Assembly: GCA_002404605.1 (NCBI GenBank)
Contig: DHKA01000088.1
Location: forward strand, 23,270-31,476
Length of the DNA stretch: 8,207 nt
Origin: Clostridiales bacterium UBA4706
GTDB lineage: Bacteria; Bacillota; Clostridia; Oscillospirales; Oscillospiraceae
Direction of reading: 5' to 3'
Shown here: one piece after another, positions 1 to 6,047 of the stretch
Position numbering within the stretch: position 1 is the stretch's first letter
Layout: each line of letters opens with the position of its first letter
The notes under the pieces: generated by a model
What the model saw: the letters and a program-made list of their open reading frames with translations, nothing else
The model's database searches: none
What the model was told of the DNA's origin: nothing
Program-made: the position numbers and the translations under genes

Positions 1-786
1 GTCCGACAAAATGCTCCCGACGACCGGAAGCGCCGCGGAAACCGCCGTTTTTGTCACTCGCGCGGCGAGCGCATCCGCCGTACCGGTAACGACGCCGGTG
101 AGTGAGAGCCACGCGGTAAACGCCACGCATACGGCGCTTAAAAGAGCGGTGCAGACCGTTTTCATGATCTTCTTTGCGGTTTTCAATATCTCGTTGCCGA
201 CGGCGGCATCGGCAACGGACAGCGCCGCATACCCGCACACACACGGGACAAGAACGTTCCGCGAGGCGGAGAGAAGCACATCCATGCATACCGCCGTTGC
301 CGCATACTTTGCCGCCGCACTTCCGGCTGCACCGGTTGCCGCTGCTGCGGACGAGAGGACCGGCAGAAGGACGTGAGAATAGTCTGAAAGCGTCTGAAGC
401 GTTTCCGTCCCCAGCGAGAGATACGAGCGGAGGTCCGAGATCGTCGCCGTACCGATCACGGCGACAGCGGCAAACGTTATATACGGCGGTGCTCGACTTC
501 CTAAATCGAGCGTGTCAGTAAGAGAAACGAGAACACACACGCAAAGGAGTATCCCTCCCGTCCGGCAGATATCAGCGGCGGAAGAGCGTACTTTTTCCCA
601 TACCGTTCGCAAAAGCGTTCGCCAGACCCCCTCCTTCGGCAGCTCCTCCGGCGAGACTCCGGAAAGAATGGGCGCTGCGCCCTCCGGCAGGGCATCAACC
701 AGCTCGTCCATCCCGGGGATCGGGACCTCGGAAACTGCGAGCGCGTTCTCGGGGCAGACAGCGAACGCCAATACGAGCAGGATCAA
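1..786 (-). CDS. spoIIIAE: Stage III sporulation protein AE, 3' end outside the window
   Basis: SpoIIIAE is a multi-pass membrane protein of the SpoIIIA-SpoIIQ channel, made in the mother cell. Translation without a stop gives 262 residues to the window edge; the Bacillus subtilis protein is about 400 residues, so roughly the last third is missing. Residues 1-17 look like a signal peptide ending in the AXA-type site ALA, before VSEV. Hydrophobic segments follow near 78-90, 102-114, 137-155, 163-190 and 210-230. The segment ending in LPVVGSILSD matches the conserved NFIPVVGRMFTD region of the family. The start is TTG at 784-786, which overlaps the spoIIIAD stop as TTGA. A GGAG lies 7 bases upstream, and no ATG or GTG is seen in frame just upstream. 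The first ATG in frame (codon 26) would remove the signal peptide. The signal peptide lacks the usual basic residues at its N-terminus. Confidence 0.9.
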   Translation of the reverse strand, partial: MILLVLAFAVCPENALAVSEVPIPGMDELVDALPEGAAPILSGVSPEELPKEGVWRTLLRTVWEKVRSSAADICRTGGILLCVCVLVSLTDTLDLGSRAPPYITFAAVAVIGTATISDLRSYLSLGTETLQTLSDYSHVLLPVLSSAAAATGAAGSAAAKYAATAVCMDVLLSASRNVLVPCVCGYAALSVADAAVGNEILKTAKKIMKTVCTALLSAVCVAFTAWLSLTGVVTGTADALAARVTKTAVSAALPVVGSILSD

Positions 787-1169
787 AGCAGCTGCTCCAC
801 AATGGCGAGGAGCGAGCGTATGAGCGGCAGAGAGATGTATAAAGCGCATAATGTTCCGCAAAGCTCTACAGCGGAGGCAATGCTCCCCTGCTGCGCGTCC
901 CGGCAGACCTGCGCCGCCAGATGCGTTATCATCCCGATCCCGATGCATTTGAGCACCGGGGAGAAATACACTGCGTCGATGCCGCCCTTCTCGGCGATCT
1001 CGCGCAGAAGATCGGAGATACGCGAGGCCACCGCCGCCGCAAGCCATACAATGATAACCCCCGCGAGGATCGTAACCGTGAGCGACAGCTCCGGCGTATA
1101 TTTGCGAAGCAGCAGCGCCAGAATGCTGCCGACCACCGCCGCTGCCGCGGCGCGAATTACAATTTCCAT
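783..1169 (-). CDS. spoIIIAD: Stage III sporulation protein AD
   Basis: SpoIIIAD is a small integral membrane protein needed for the mother cell to forespore channel and thus for late forespore sigma-G activity. The 128 residues are close to the family length (133 in B. subtilis). Hydrophobic segments lie near 3-22, 28-46 and 105-124. Between them is the family's conserved soluble stretch with YFSPVLKCIGIGMI, then QVCRDAQQ and ASAVELCG. The ATG is 7 bases after the spoIIIAC stop, with AGGGA just upstream overlapping the end of that gene. The stop overlaps the spoIIIAE TTG start. Both arrangements suggest translational coupling along the operon. Confidence 0.95.
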   Translation of the reverse strand: MEIVIRAAAAAVVGSILALLLRKYTPELSLTVTILAGVIIVWLAAAVASRISDLLREIAEKGGIDAVYFSPVLKCIGIGMITHLAAQVCRDAQQGSIASAVELCGTLCALYISLPLIRSLLAIVEQLL

Positions 1170-1176
1170 TCATTCC

Positions 1177-1371
1177 CTAAAATCCGAACAGATCACGGAT
1201 CAGATCAAAAAGCTCGCTGATCTCCTGCACCACGATCACCAGAACGACCACGAGACCGGTGATACTCGTCATAAGCGCCTGATCCTCCCTGCCCGACCGC
1301 GTGAGCAGAATGTTCAGCACGGCAACAAGGATACCGACGGCTGCAATTTTAAATATCAGATCCACATCCAT
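1177..1371 (-). CDS. spoIIIAC: Stage III sporulation protein AC
   Basis: SpoIIIAC is a very small membrane protein of the SpoIIIA complex, related in fold to SpoIIIAD. The 64 residues start MDVDLIFKIAAVGILVAVLN, close to the family's N-terminal pattern. Two hydrophobic helices lie near 5-22 and 34-50, and the amphipathic C-terminus ends DLIRDLFGF. An AAAGGAGA Shine-Dalgarno lies about 7 bases before the ATG. In most spore formers this gene directly follows spoIIIAB. Here a HAD phosphatase gene, a hairpin and a candidate promoter lie between them, so AC may be the first gene of a separate transcript. Confidence 0.95.
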   Translation of the reverse strand: MDVDLIFKIAAVGILVAVLNILLTRSGREDQALMTSITGLVVVLVIVVQEISELFDLIRDLFGF

Positions 1372-1390
1372 AGGGCGCTCTCCTTTGCGG

Positions 1391-1400
1391 GGTTGTCCAC
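1391..1400 (-). promoter_or_regulatory. Possible SpoIIID-binding site before spoIIIAC
   Basis: The minus strand reads GTGGACAACC, which matches 9 of 10 positions of the SpoIIID consensus WWRRACARNY as I recall it; only the first base differs. It overlaps the expected start point of the candidate sigma-E promoter, a position that would favour repression. The motif is short and degenerate, so a chance match is possible. Confidence 0.3.
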
Positions 1401-1404
1401 TGTC

Positions 1405-1433
1405 AAGGTATGAGAGCGCGGGACCGTATATGC
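1405..1433 (-). promoter_or_regulatory. Candidate sigma-E promoter for spoIIIAC-AD-AE
   Basis: On the minus strand GCATATAC (1426-1433) is followed after 13 bases by CATACCTT (1405-1412). These resemble the sigma-E elements kmATATTT and CATACAHT with normal spacing: 6 of 8 positions match in the -35, and CATAC plus the final T match in the -10. The start point would be near 1398, giving a leader of about 27 bases with the Shine-Dalgarno of spoIIIAC. Its placement directly after a hairpin that follows an inserted gene makes sense for keeping AC onward in the sigma-E regulon. B. subtilis also has an internal spoIIIA promoter, but further downstream, before AG. Confidence 0.55.
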
Positions 1434-1466
1434 GTAAACCTCTGGGAACGCGTCCCAGAGGTTTAC
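1434..1466 (-). terminator. Perfect inverted repeat after the HAD gene, possible terminator
   Basis: The arms at 1434-1447 and 1453-1466 are 14 bp and perfectly complementary, with a 5-base loop (ACGCG on the plus strand). It lies 24 bases past the stop of the HAD gene and directly touches the -35 of the candidate sigma-E promoter. Neither strand has a run of T after the stem, so it is not a textbook intrinsic terminator. It may be a Rho-assisted or mRNA 3'-end hairpin, or a dimeric protein-binding site beside the promoter. Confidence 0.4.
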
Positions 1467-1490
1467 ATAACTATATAGCAGTCTGCCGCG

Positions 1491-2276
1491 TCAAATCAGC
1501 CCGAAATGTTCCAGCGCCAGGGCAAGCCCGTCCCCGGTGATCGGTGCAGTCACATAGTCTGCCTCTTTCCAAAGGAATTGCGGCGCGTTGCCCATGAGGA
1601 CGCCCGTCCCCGCCTCGCGCAGCATTGGTAGATCGTTCGGTCCGTCGCCGAAGGCAAAGGAATCCTTTGCGTCAAAGCCGAGGTAGTGCATCACAGTTTT
1701 CATGCCGCCCGCTTTCGAGAGGCCTTTCAAAATGACCTCACGCATGGAATGCTCGCGGCGGATGAAATCGAGCCGGTCGGAAAAAGTGTGTTCAAACCGC
1801 TCTGGGTCACCGTTCTCCTGCGGCCAGCAGACAAACTTGTCAAAAGCAAAGTCCGGCACGGCGGTGTCGGTGAAAGCGGGCACTCCTATGCTCTTGAGCC
1901 ACGCAAATTCACGCCGCGCGATGGCAGACGTGCAGCGCTCGTCCATCCATACCCCCTGCTCGGATTCAAACAGCATATCCATGCCGCATGCATAGCCTGT
2001 GTCGCGGATCTGCACAGACTCTGTGTGCGGGATCGTTCGGTACAGCAGGTCTTTCCCATCCAGAAGGATGTGTCCGCCAATGGAGCAGATGTACCCGTTA
2101 AAGCCGAGAGCCCGGATCTGCGGCTCAATGTGCCGGAACGGCCGCCCGGTGTTGATTATGAGGATGTGTCCTACGCTCTGCGCTTTTTTCAGCGCGGTGC
2201 GGGCGCTTTCCGGGACAACATGGTCCGATGTCACGATCGTACCGTCTACGTCAAAAAAGAGGATCTTTCTATCCAT
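1491..2276 (-). CDS. Cof-type HAD-superfamily phosphatase inside the spoIIIA locus
   Basis: This is a predicted cytosolic Mg-dependent phosphatase of the HAD superfamily, Cof/subclass IIB. Members remove phosphate from sugar phosphates, FMN, pyridoxal phosphate and similar small molecules; the substrate cannot be told here. The four motifs are present in the 261 residues: I DVDGT at 9-13 (D9 nucleophile, D11 acid/base), II with T43 in INTGRP, III with K184 or K188, and IV GDGPND at 210-215. The C2-type cap lies between about 80 and 185. Length is normal for the family. It starts at ATG, 53 bases after the spoIIIAB stop, with a modest GGTGAT ribosome site. I see no convincing promoter in the 53-base gap, so it is probably transcribed with spoIIIAA-AB. 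Nothing in the sequence proves a sporulation role. Confidence 0.93.
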   Translation of the reverse strand: MDRKILFFDVDGTIVTSDHVVPESARTALKKAQSVGHILIINTGRPFRHIEPQIRALGFNGYICSIGGHILLDGKDLLYRTIPHTESVQIRDTGYACGMDMLFESEQGVWMDERCTSAIARREFAWLKSIGVPAFTDTAVPDFAFDKFVCWPQENGDPERFEHTFSDRLDFIRREHSMREVILKGLSKAGGMKTVMHYLGFDAKDSFAFGDGPNDLPMLREAGTGVLMGNAPQFLWKEADYVTAPITGDGLALALEHFGLI

Positions 2277-2329
2277 TTTTCTATCATCACCCAGCGTTAG
2301 TTTGCCATAAAGCCGCCGAAATGTAAAGG

Positions 2330-2818
2330 CTAAAGAAGCAAAACGGCAAGAAGGCAGCCTGCCGCAAGGCCCAGCGACGGATAAAGCCGAACGGCGGCAC
2401 GTTCCTTTTCGCGCAGCGCGTCACGCACGAGCCGGGCCGAAGCGTCCAGCCCGTCAAGCGCCTGTTCCGGCTCCGCGCCGGACGAGAGCTGTGCCCCCAG
2501 TCGAAGAAGCGGCTCTTCCAGCAGTTTTGGAAGCGCGGAACAGCGAATGCTCGCCGTCCAGACCGAGAGAAACGAGAACTCACGAACGAGCATGGATGCG
2601 TTTTCCGCATCCGAGAAAAGGCGTGGATACCACGCCCCCAGCCGCTCCAGAAGCTGTGGAAGGGGTGTCCGATGACAGAGTATTTCCGTTCGCATATCGC
2701 GTGATGCATCAAGGATTGCTTCGGCGCAGCGACGGGCCTTCCGCAGGTGTTCCAGCGCGGAGAATCCGGCGTAGCCGCCCGCCGCGATGAGCAGGATCGC
2801 CCCGAATGTGGATATCAC
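2330..2818 (-). CDS. spoIIIAB: Stage III sporulation protein AB
   Basis: SpoIIIAB is a membrane-anchored protein of the SpoIIIA complex that resembles type II secretion GspF-like proteins and is thought to work with the ATPase SpoIIIAA. The 162 residues compare with 171 in B. subtilis. There is an N-terminal membrane segment (about 3-20), a helical soluble body including LPQLLERLG and LPKLLEEPLL, and a C-terminal membrane segment (about 145-162) after KERAAVRLYPSLG, as in the family. The start is GTG at 2816-2818, overlapping the spoIIIAA stop as GTGA, with AGGAGGT about 6 bases upstream. This points to translational coupling with SpoIIIAA. The gene next in transcription is the HAD phosphatase, not spoIIIAC as usual. 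Confidence 0.93.
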   Translation of the reverse strand: MISTFGAILLIAAGGYAGFSALEHLRKARRCAEAILDASRDMRTEILCHRTPLPQLLERLGAWYPRLFSDAENASMLVREFSFLSVWTASIRCSALPKLLEEPLLRLGAQLSSGAEPEQALDGLDASARLVRDALREKERAAVRLYPSLGLAAGCLLAVLLL

Positions 2819-3681
2819 AGCATGACCTCCTCATACCTCCGGCAGCCATCGGTGCAGCGGATAACGATGGCGCGGAAAAACACCTTGTCGCACAGCAGGC
2901 TCCGGTAGACCTCCCGCCGAGAGAGCTCTTCGGCGTCCGCGGCATGCGCTGTGGCGAGCAGAGAAACACCGCAGTACGCCGCGTTCCGGCAGGCATCGAC
3001 GTCACCCGGTTCAGATATTTCATCCATCGCAAGAATTTGCGGCGACATGCAGCGCAGAAGGATCATGGCCGCGCGCGCCTTCGGACAGTCGGACAGCACG
3101 TCCGTCCGTTCTCCGATATCGAATCCGCAACTGCTGGCAGACAGTGCGGCGATCTCTCCGCGCTCGTCGCAAAGTCCCACGCGCATTCCGCCGTTGGAGA
3201 GCGTCCGCACGATATCGCGCAGCAGCGTCGTTTTCCCGCCGCCCGGCGGGGATAGGATCAGCGTGGAGGGAAACGGACGGGCGCAGAATCTCTCCCCGAT
3301 CCCTTTCACCTCCCGCGGAATACGGATACACGCGGAAAAAAGATCGTCACGGTTCCAAAGGCCGCGCTCGCCGCTCGGAAAACGTCCGCAGAAGCCCACA
3401 CGAACGCCTCCCTCCGCCGTAATGAAACCGCGGCGGAGACAATCCGATGCCGCATACGGGGATGCGCCGCTCGCAAGCTCCAAGATCCGCGAAAGATCGT
3501 CGCCAGTTACAGCAGCCGCGTCTGGCAGCGGATGTTCTCCCGAGGAGAGTGTCAGCGTCGGAAACCTTCCGCGCCGGAGCCGGATCTCACATACTTCTGA
3601 GGAGAATTTCTCCGGCAGGTGATGCAGCGTATTCCGAAGTTCCCCCGGCAGCAGCCACAGGGCGTTTTCCAAAGCAGACAT
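2815..3681 (-). CDS. spoIIIAA: Stage III sporulation protein AA, channel ATPase
   Basis: SpoIIIAA is the cytoplasmic ATPase of the SpoIIIA-SpoIIQ channel, related to secretion ATPases of the type II/IV group, and acts on the mother-cell side. The 288 residues compare with 307 in B. subtilis. The N-terminal domain has CEIRLRRGRFPTL (31-43) and the RRGFITAEGGVRVGFCGR block (83-100). Walker A is PPGGGKTT at 145-152 with K150. A conserved DERGEIA follows at 172-178, then RTDVLSDCPKA at 192-202, and Walker B at ILAMDE (D220, E221). The ATG has a GGGAGG Shine-Dalgarno about 8 bases upstream. It is the first gene of the locus and is divergent from the marR-type operon. Confidence 0.96.
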   Translation of the reverse strand: MSALENALWLLPGELRNTLHHLPEKFSSEVCEIRLRRGRFPTLTLSSGEHPLPDAAAVTGDDLSRILELASGASPYAASDCLRRGFITAEGGVRVGFCGRFPSGERGLWNRDDLFSACIRIPREVKGIGERFCARPFPSTLILSPPGGGKTTLLRDIVRTLSNGGMRVGLCDERGEIAALSASSCGFDIGERTDVLSDCPKARAAMILLRCMSPQILAMDEISEPGDVDACRNAAYCGVSLLATAHAADAEELSRREVYRSLLCDKVFFRAIVIRCTDGCRRYEEVML

Positions 3682-3703
3682 GGTACCGCCTCCCTTCTCT
3701 GCA

Positions 3704-3732
3704 TGACTATGCGGACACAGGGGGAATTATTT
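3704..3732 (-). promoter_or_regulatory. Candidate sigma-E promoter for spoIIIAA
   Basis: On the minus strand AAATAATT (3725-3732) is followed after 13 bases by CATAGTCA (3704-3711). The ATA core and final TT of the -35 and the CATA of the -10 fit sigma-E elements, but the second half of the -10 does not. The spacing equals that of the candidate promoter before spoIIIAC. The start point would be near 3697, about 16 bases before the spoIIIAA start codon, and GGGAGG would sit inside that short leader. The assignment rests partly on the known sigma-E control of spoIIIA. Confidence 0.45.
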
Positions 3733-3735
3733 TCA

Positions 3736-3745
3736 ATTTGTTCAT
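3736..3745 (-). promoter_or_regulatory. Possible SpoIIID-binding site upstream of spoIIIAA
   Basis: The minus strand reads ATGAACAAAT, matching all 10 positions of the recalled SpoIIID consensus WWRRACARNY. It lies 3 bases upstream of the candidate sigma-E -35. It also touches the -35 of the divergent sigma-A promoter. The motif is degenerate; I estimate one chance match per about 4 kb per strand. Confidence 0.3.
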
Positions 3746-3772
3746 GACTTTTGTAAAAGCAGGGAGTATGAT
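3744..3772 (+). promoter_or_regulatory. Sigma-A promoter of the marR-ABC operon
   Basis: The plus strand has ATGACT (3744-3749, 4 of 6 to TTGACA), a 17-base spacer, then TATGAT (3767-3772, 5 of 6 to TATAAT). The start point would be near 3779. The leader to the ATG at 3827 contains the palindrome at 3782-3799 and the GAGGTG ribosome site at 3817-3822. Confidence 0.65.
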
Positions 3773-3781
3773 ATGCCACGT

Positions 3782-3799
3782 TCGTTCGCCTGCGAACGA
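3782..3799 (+). promoter_or_regulatory. Probable autoregulatory operator of the MarR protein
   Basis: TCGTTCGC and GCGAACGA are perfect inverted 8-base arms separated by CT. A second, weaker element of the same half-site type, TTCG-cata-CGAA, lies at 3800-3811. The palindrome begins a few bases after the predicted transcription start, so a bound dimer would block initiation or early elongation. Size and symmetry fit MarR-family operators. Regulation by the adjacent gene product is inferred. Confidence 0.55.
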
Positions 3800-3826
3800 T
3801 TCGCATACGAAATATTGAGGTGAACT

Positions 3827-4312
3827 ATGGATTGCTGTGAAGAAAAAGCGCGCACCAGCCCCGCCTGGGGGCTGCGGTCACTCGATCATATGCGCCGCCG
3901 CGCGGGAAACTATGCCATGGCGGATATGCCGCTGCAGGACCCGGCGCAGCACATGATGCTCGTGAACATTTACCGTATTTCCAAACACGGTGCACTCCCC
4001 TCCCAGCGGGAGCTGGCGGCATCGATGCATCTCTCCCCCGCCACGGTCACAGCGACGCTGAAGCTGCTTGAACGCAGCGGGTACGTCCAGCGCATCGCCG
4101 ACGAGAAGGACCAGCGCATCAACCGCGTGACGCTTACTGAGCGCGGAGAGACCCTTATGCGAGAGGGAATGCGCCGCATGGATGGGCTCGATAAAATGAT
4201 GCTGGAAGGGCTTTCACATGAGGAGCAGGAAATGCTCTGCCGGTGTCTTTCCAAAATGCGGGAAAATCTCCAGCGATACATGAAATTTAGGGAGGCAGAT
4301 GCCAATGATTAA
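3827..4312 (+). CDS. MarR-family transcriptional regulator
   Basis: This is a predicted dimeric winged-helix DNA-binding protein, likely a repressor of its own operon and of the two downstream exporter genes. In the 161 residues the helix-turn-helix is SQRELAASMHLSPATVTATL (59-78), followed by LLERSGYVQRI and the wing ADEKDQRINRVTLTERG (91-107), which has the typical D-x-R and LT-x-x-G features. C-terminal helices from about 110 to 152 would form the dimer interface. The start at ATG 3827 has GAGGTG 4 bases upstream, which is a short spacing. Met22 is a possible but less supported start. Two cysteine pairs (Cys3-Cys4 and Cys138, Cys140) could allow redox sensing, but this is speculative. The ligand is unknown. 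The stop overlaps the next gene by 8 bases. Confidence 0.9.
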   Translation: MDCCEEKARTSPAWGLRSLDHMRRRAGNYAMADMPLQDPAQHMMLVNIYRISKHGALPSQRELAASMHLSPATVTATLKLLERSGYVQRIADEKDQRINRVTLTERGETLMREGMRRMDGLDKMMLEGLSHEEQEMLCRCLSKMRENLQRYMKFREADAND

Positions 4313-6047
4313 AAAACTTTTCCCCTATCTTCGTGAATTTAAAAAAGATGCGATTTTATCGCCGCTGCTTATCGTTCTGGAAGCAATCTGCGAGCTTTTT
4401 CTGCCGCTGCTGATGGCCAGGATCATCGATGACGGCATCAACGGGACCGGCGGTATGAGCAGCATCGTCCGTTACGGTGTTTTGATGCTTGTGCTCTCCG
4501 TTGTCTCCATGCTCTGCGGTATGTTGGCTGCAAAACACGCAGCTTATGCCAGCCAGGGCTTTGGCCGGAATCTGCGCAGTGCTCTCTTCCGTCAGGTGCA
4601 GCGTTTTTCCTTTTCCGGCATTGACCGCTTTTCTACGGCCTCACTCATCACTCGTATTACAAACGACGTGAGCGCTCTGCAGCAGACGGTCGCAATGAGT
4701 CTTCGCATTCTGGTGCGCGCGCCGGTCCAGCTTCTCTCCGCGCTCATTGTTTGCCTCACGCTCAACGCCCGGCTCACGCTTGTGCTTGTTGTTGCGATCC
4801 CGGTGCTGGTGTTCTCTGCCGGACTGCTGATGAAGGTATGCCGCCGTCTTTTCAAGATCTTTCAAGAGAAGATCGACGGACTGAACGCCGCCGTGCAGGA
4901 AAACCTTGTGTCCATCCGTGTCGTTAAAGCGTATGTCCGCGCGAAGCACGAGGAAGAGAAATTTGCCAAAGCGAACGGCGAGCTGCTGACCGCCGGCTTG
5001 AACGCCACGATGCGCATCATTCTTATGATGCCGCTGATGCTTGTCATTCTCAATAGTGCGTCGCTCGGTGTTTTCTGGTTCGGTGGGAATATGGTCGTGC
5101 GCGGCACGATGCTCACCGGCGAGCTTTATTCCTTCTACATGTACATTGCACAGGTGCTGATGAGCGTCCTCATGGTGGCGATGTGTCTTTTGCAGCTCAC
5201 GCGCGCCACGGCGTGCGCACAACGTATCGACGAAGTGCTGGAAACACAGCCGGACATCTGCGACGGCAGTGTCCCGGAGAGCGAGCTCCCTCCGGCGCGC
5301 GGCAAGGTCGAGTTCAAAAATGTTTCCTTCCGCTATAAGGCCGGTACGGGCGACGACGTGCTCAAAAATATCGATCTCACCATTGAGCCGGGCCAGTTTG
5401 TTGCCGTCATCGGCGCAACGGGTACAGGCAAATCCACGCTGGTCAATCTCATCCCACGGTTCTACGATGTGAGCGGCGGAAGCGTTGAGGTGGACGGACT
5501 GGATGTCCGTGAGTACCCCATCCATGCGCTCCGTGAGCGCATCGGCATGGTGCTGCAGAAAAACGTGCTCTTTACCGGCACGATCCGGGAAAATCTTCTC
5601 TGGGGCGACAAGGATGCAACAGAGGAACAGATGATCCGTGCCGCGAAAGACGCGCAGGCACATGATTTCATTATGTCTCTTCCGGATGGCTACGACACCA
5701 TGCTTGATCAGGGCGGCGTAAACGTGTCCGGCGGACAGAAGCAGCGCCTCTGCATCGCACGAGCCATGCTGCGGCATCCGTCCGTTCTCATTCTGGACGA
5801 CTCGACGAGTGCGGTCGATTCAACAACGGAAACGGAGATCCGCCGCTCGTTCCACGAAAACCTCAAAGATACCACCGTTATCATCATCGCGCAGCGCATC
5901 AGCTCTGTCCGGTACGCGGATAAGATCGTGATCCTCGAGGACGACCACATCGCCGCCGAAGGCACGCACGAGGAACTGATGGCAACCAGTCCGATCTACC
6001 AGGAAATCTATGCCTCACAGCAGGAAGGGGGGCTCTCGAATGGCTGA
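4305..6047 (+). CDS. ABC exporter half-transporter, degenerate-site subunit (BmrC/TM287-like)
   Basis: This is a type IV ABC exporter with an N-terminal six-helix membrane domain (about 15-300) and a C-terminal ATPase domain (about 335-565), in the inner membrane. Numbering here is from ATG 4305 (580 residues). The ATPase domain has A-loop Y344, Walker A GATGTGKST (370-378), Q-loop Q418, signature VSGGQ (474-478), Walker B ILDD (496-499) and switch IAQR with Q530. The catalytic Glu is Asp499 and the switch His is Gln530, so its own Walker site should be poorly active, while its canonical signature serves the partner's site. The start at 4305 is preferred because GGAGG lies 9 bases upstream; ATG 4299 would be only 3 bases away. 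It overlaps the marR-type gene and the next ABC gene by 8 bases each. Drugs or peptides are plausible substrates, not shown. Confidence 0.94.
   Translation: MIKKLFPYLREFKKDAILSPLLIVLEAICELFLPLLMARIIDDGINGTGGMSSIVRYGVLMLVLSVVSMLCGMLAAKHAAYASQGFGRNLRSALFRQVQRFSFSGIDRFSTASLITRITNDVSALQQTVAMSLRILVRAPVQLLSALIVCLTLNARLTLVLVVAIPVLVFSAGLLMKVCRRLFKIFQEKIDGLNAAVQENLVSIRVVKAYVRAKHEEEKFAKANGELLTAGLNATMRIILMMPLMLVILNSASLGVFWFGGNMVVRGTMLTGELYSFYMYIAQVLMSVLMVAMCLLQLTRATACAQRIDEVLETQPDICDGSVPESELPPARGKVEFKNVSFRYKAGTGDDVLKNIDLTIEPGQFVAVIGATGTGKSTLVNLIPRFYDVSGGSVEVDGLDVREYPIHALRERIGMVLQKNVLFTGTIRENLLWGDKDATEEQMIRAAKDAQAHDFIMSLPDGYDTMLDQGGVNVSGGQKQRLCIARAMLRHPSVLILDDSTSAVDSTTETEIRRSFHENLKDTTVIIIAQRISSVRYADKIVILEDDHIAAEGTHEELMATSPIYQEIYASQQEGGLSNG

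Noticed and set aside
11..376. Plus-strand open frame near the left edge, Ala- and Thr-rich
   Set aside because: It is antisense to spoIIIAE, whose continuous frame and conserved segments are clear on the minus strand.
1399..1404. TTGACA on the minus strand before spoIIIAC as a sigma-A -35 box
   Set aside because: The position 17 bases downstream reads GGAGAG, part of the ribosome site, so there is no -10 element.
1686..2300. Plus-strand open frame opposite the HAD phosphatase
   Set aside because: The minus strand encodes all four HAD motifs in order, so the plus-strand frame is a shadow.
2277..2329. Possible separate sigma-A promoter for the HAD gene (TTTACA in the gap after spoIIIAB)
   Set aside because: The hexamer 17 bases downstream is CAAACT, a poor -10, and no better pair is visible in the gap.
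2951..3622. Plus-strand open frame opposite spoIIIAA
   Set aside because: The product is Ser/Arg/Pro-rich with no motifs, and the opposite strand encodes an intact SpoIIIAA.
4641..5777. Long minus-strand open frame (378 codons) opposite the first ABC gene
   Set aside because: It is a shadow of the ABC coding sequence, rich in His, Arg and Asp without family motifs. The sense frame carries all ABC motifs.
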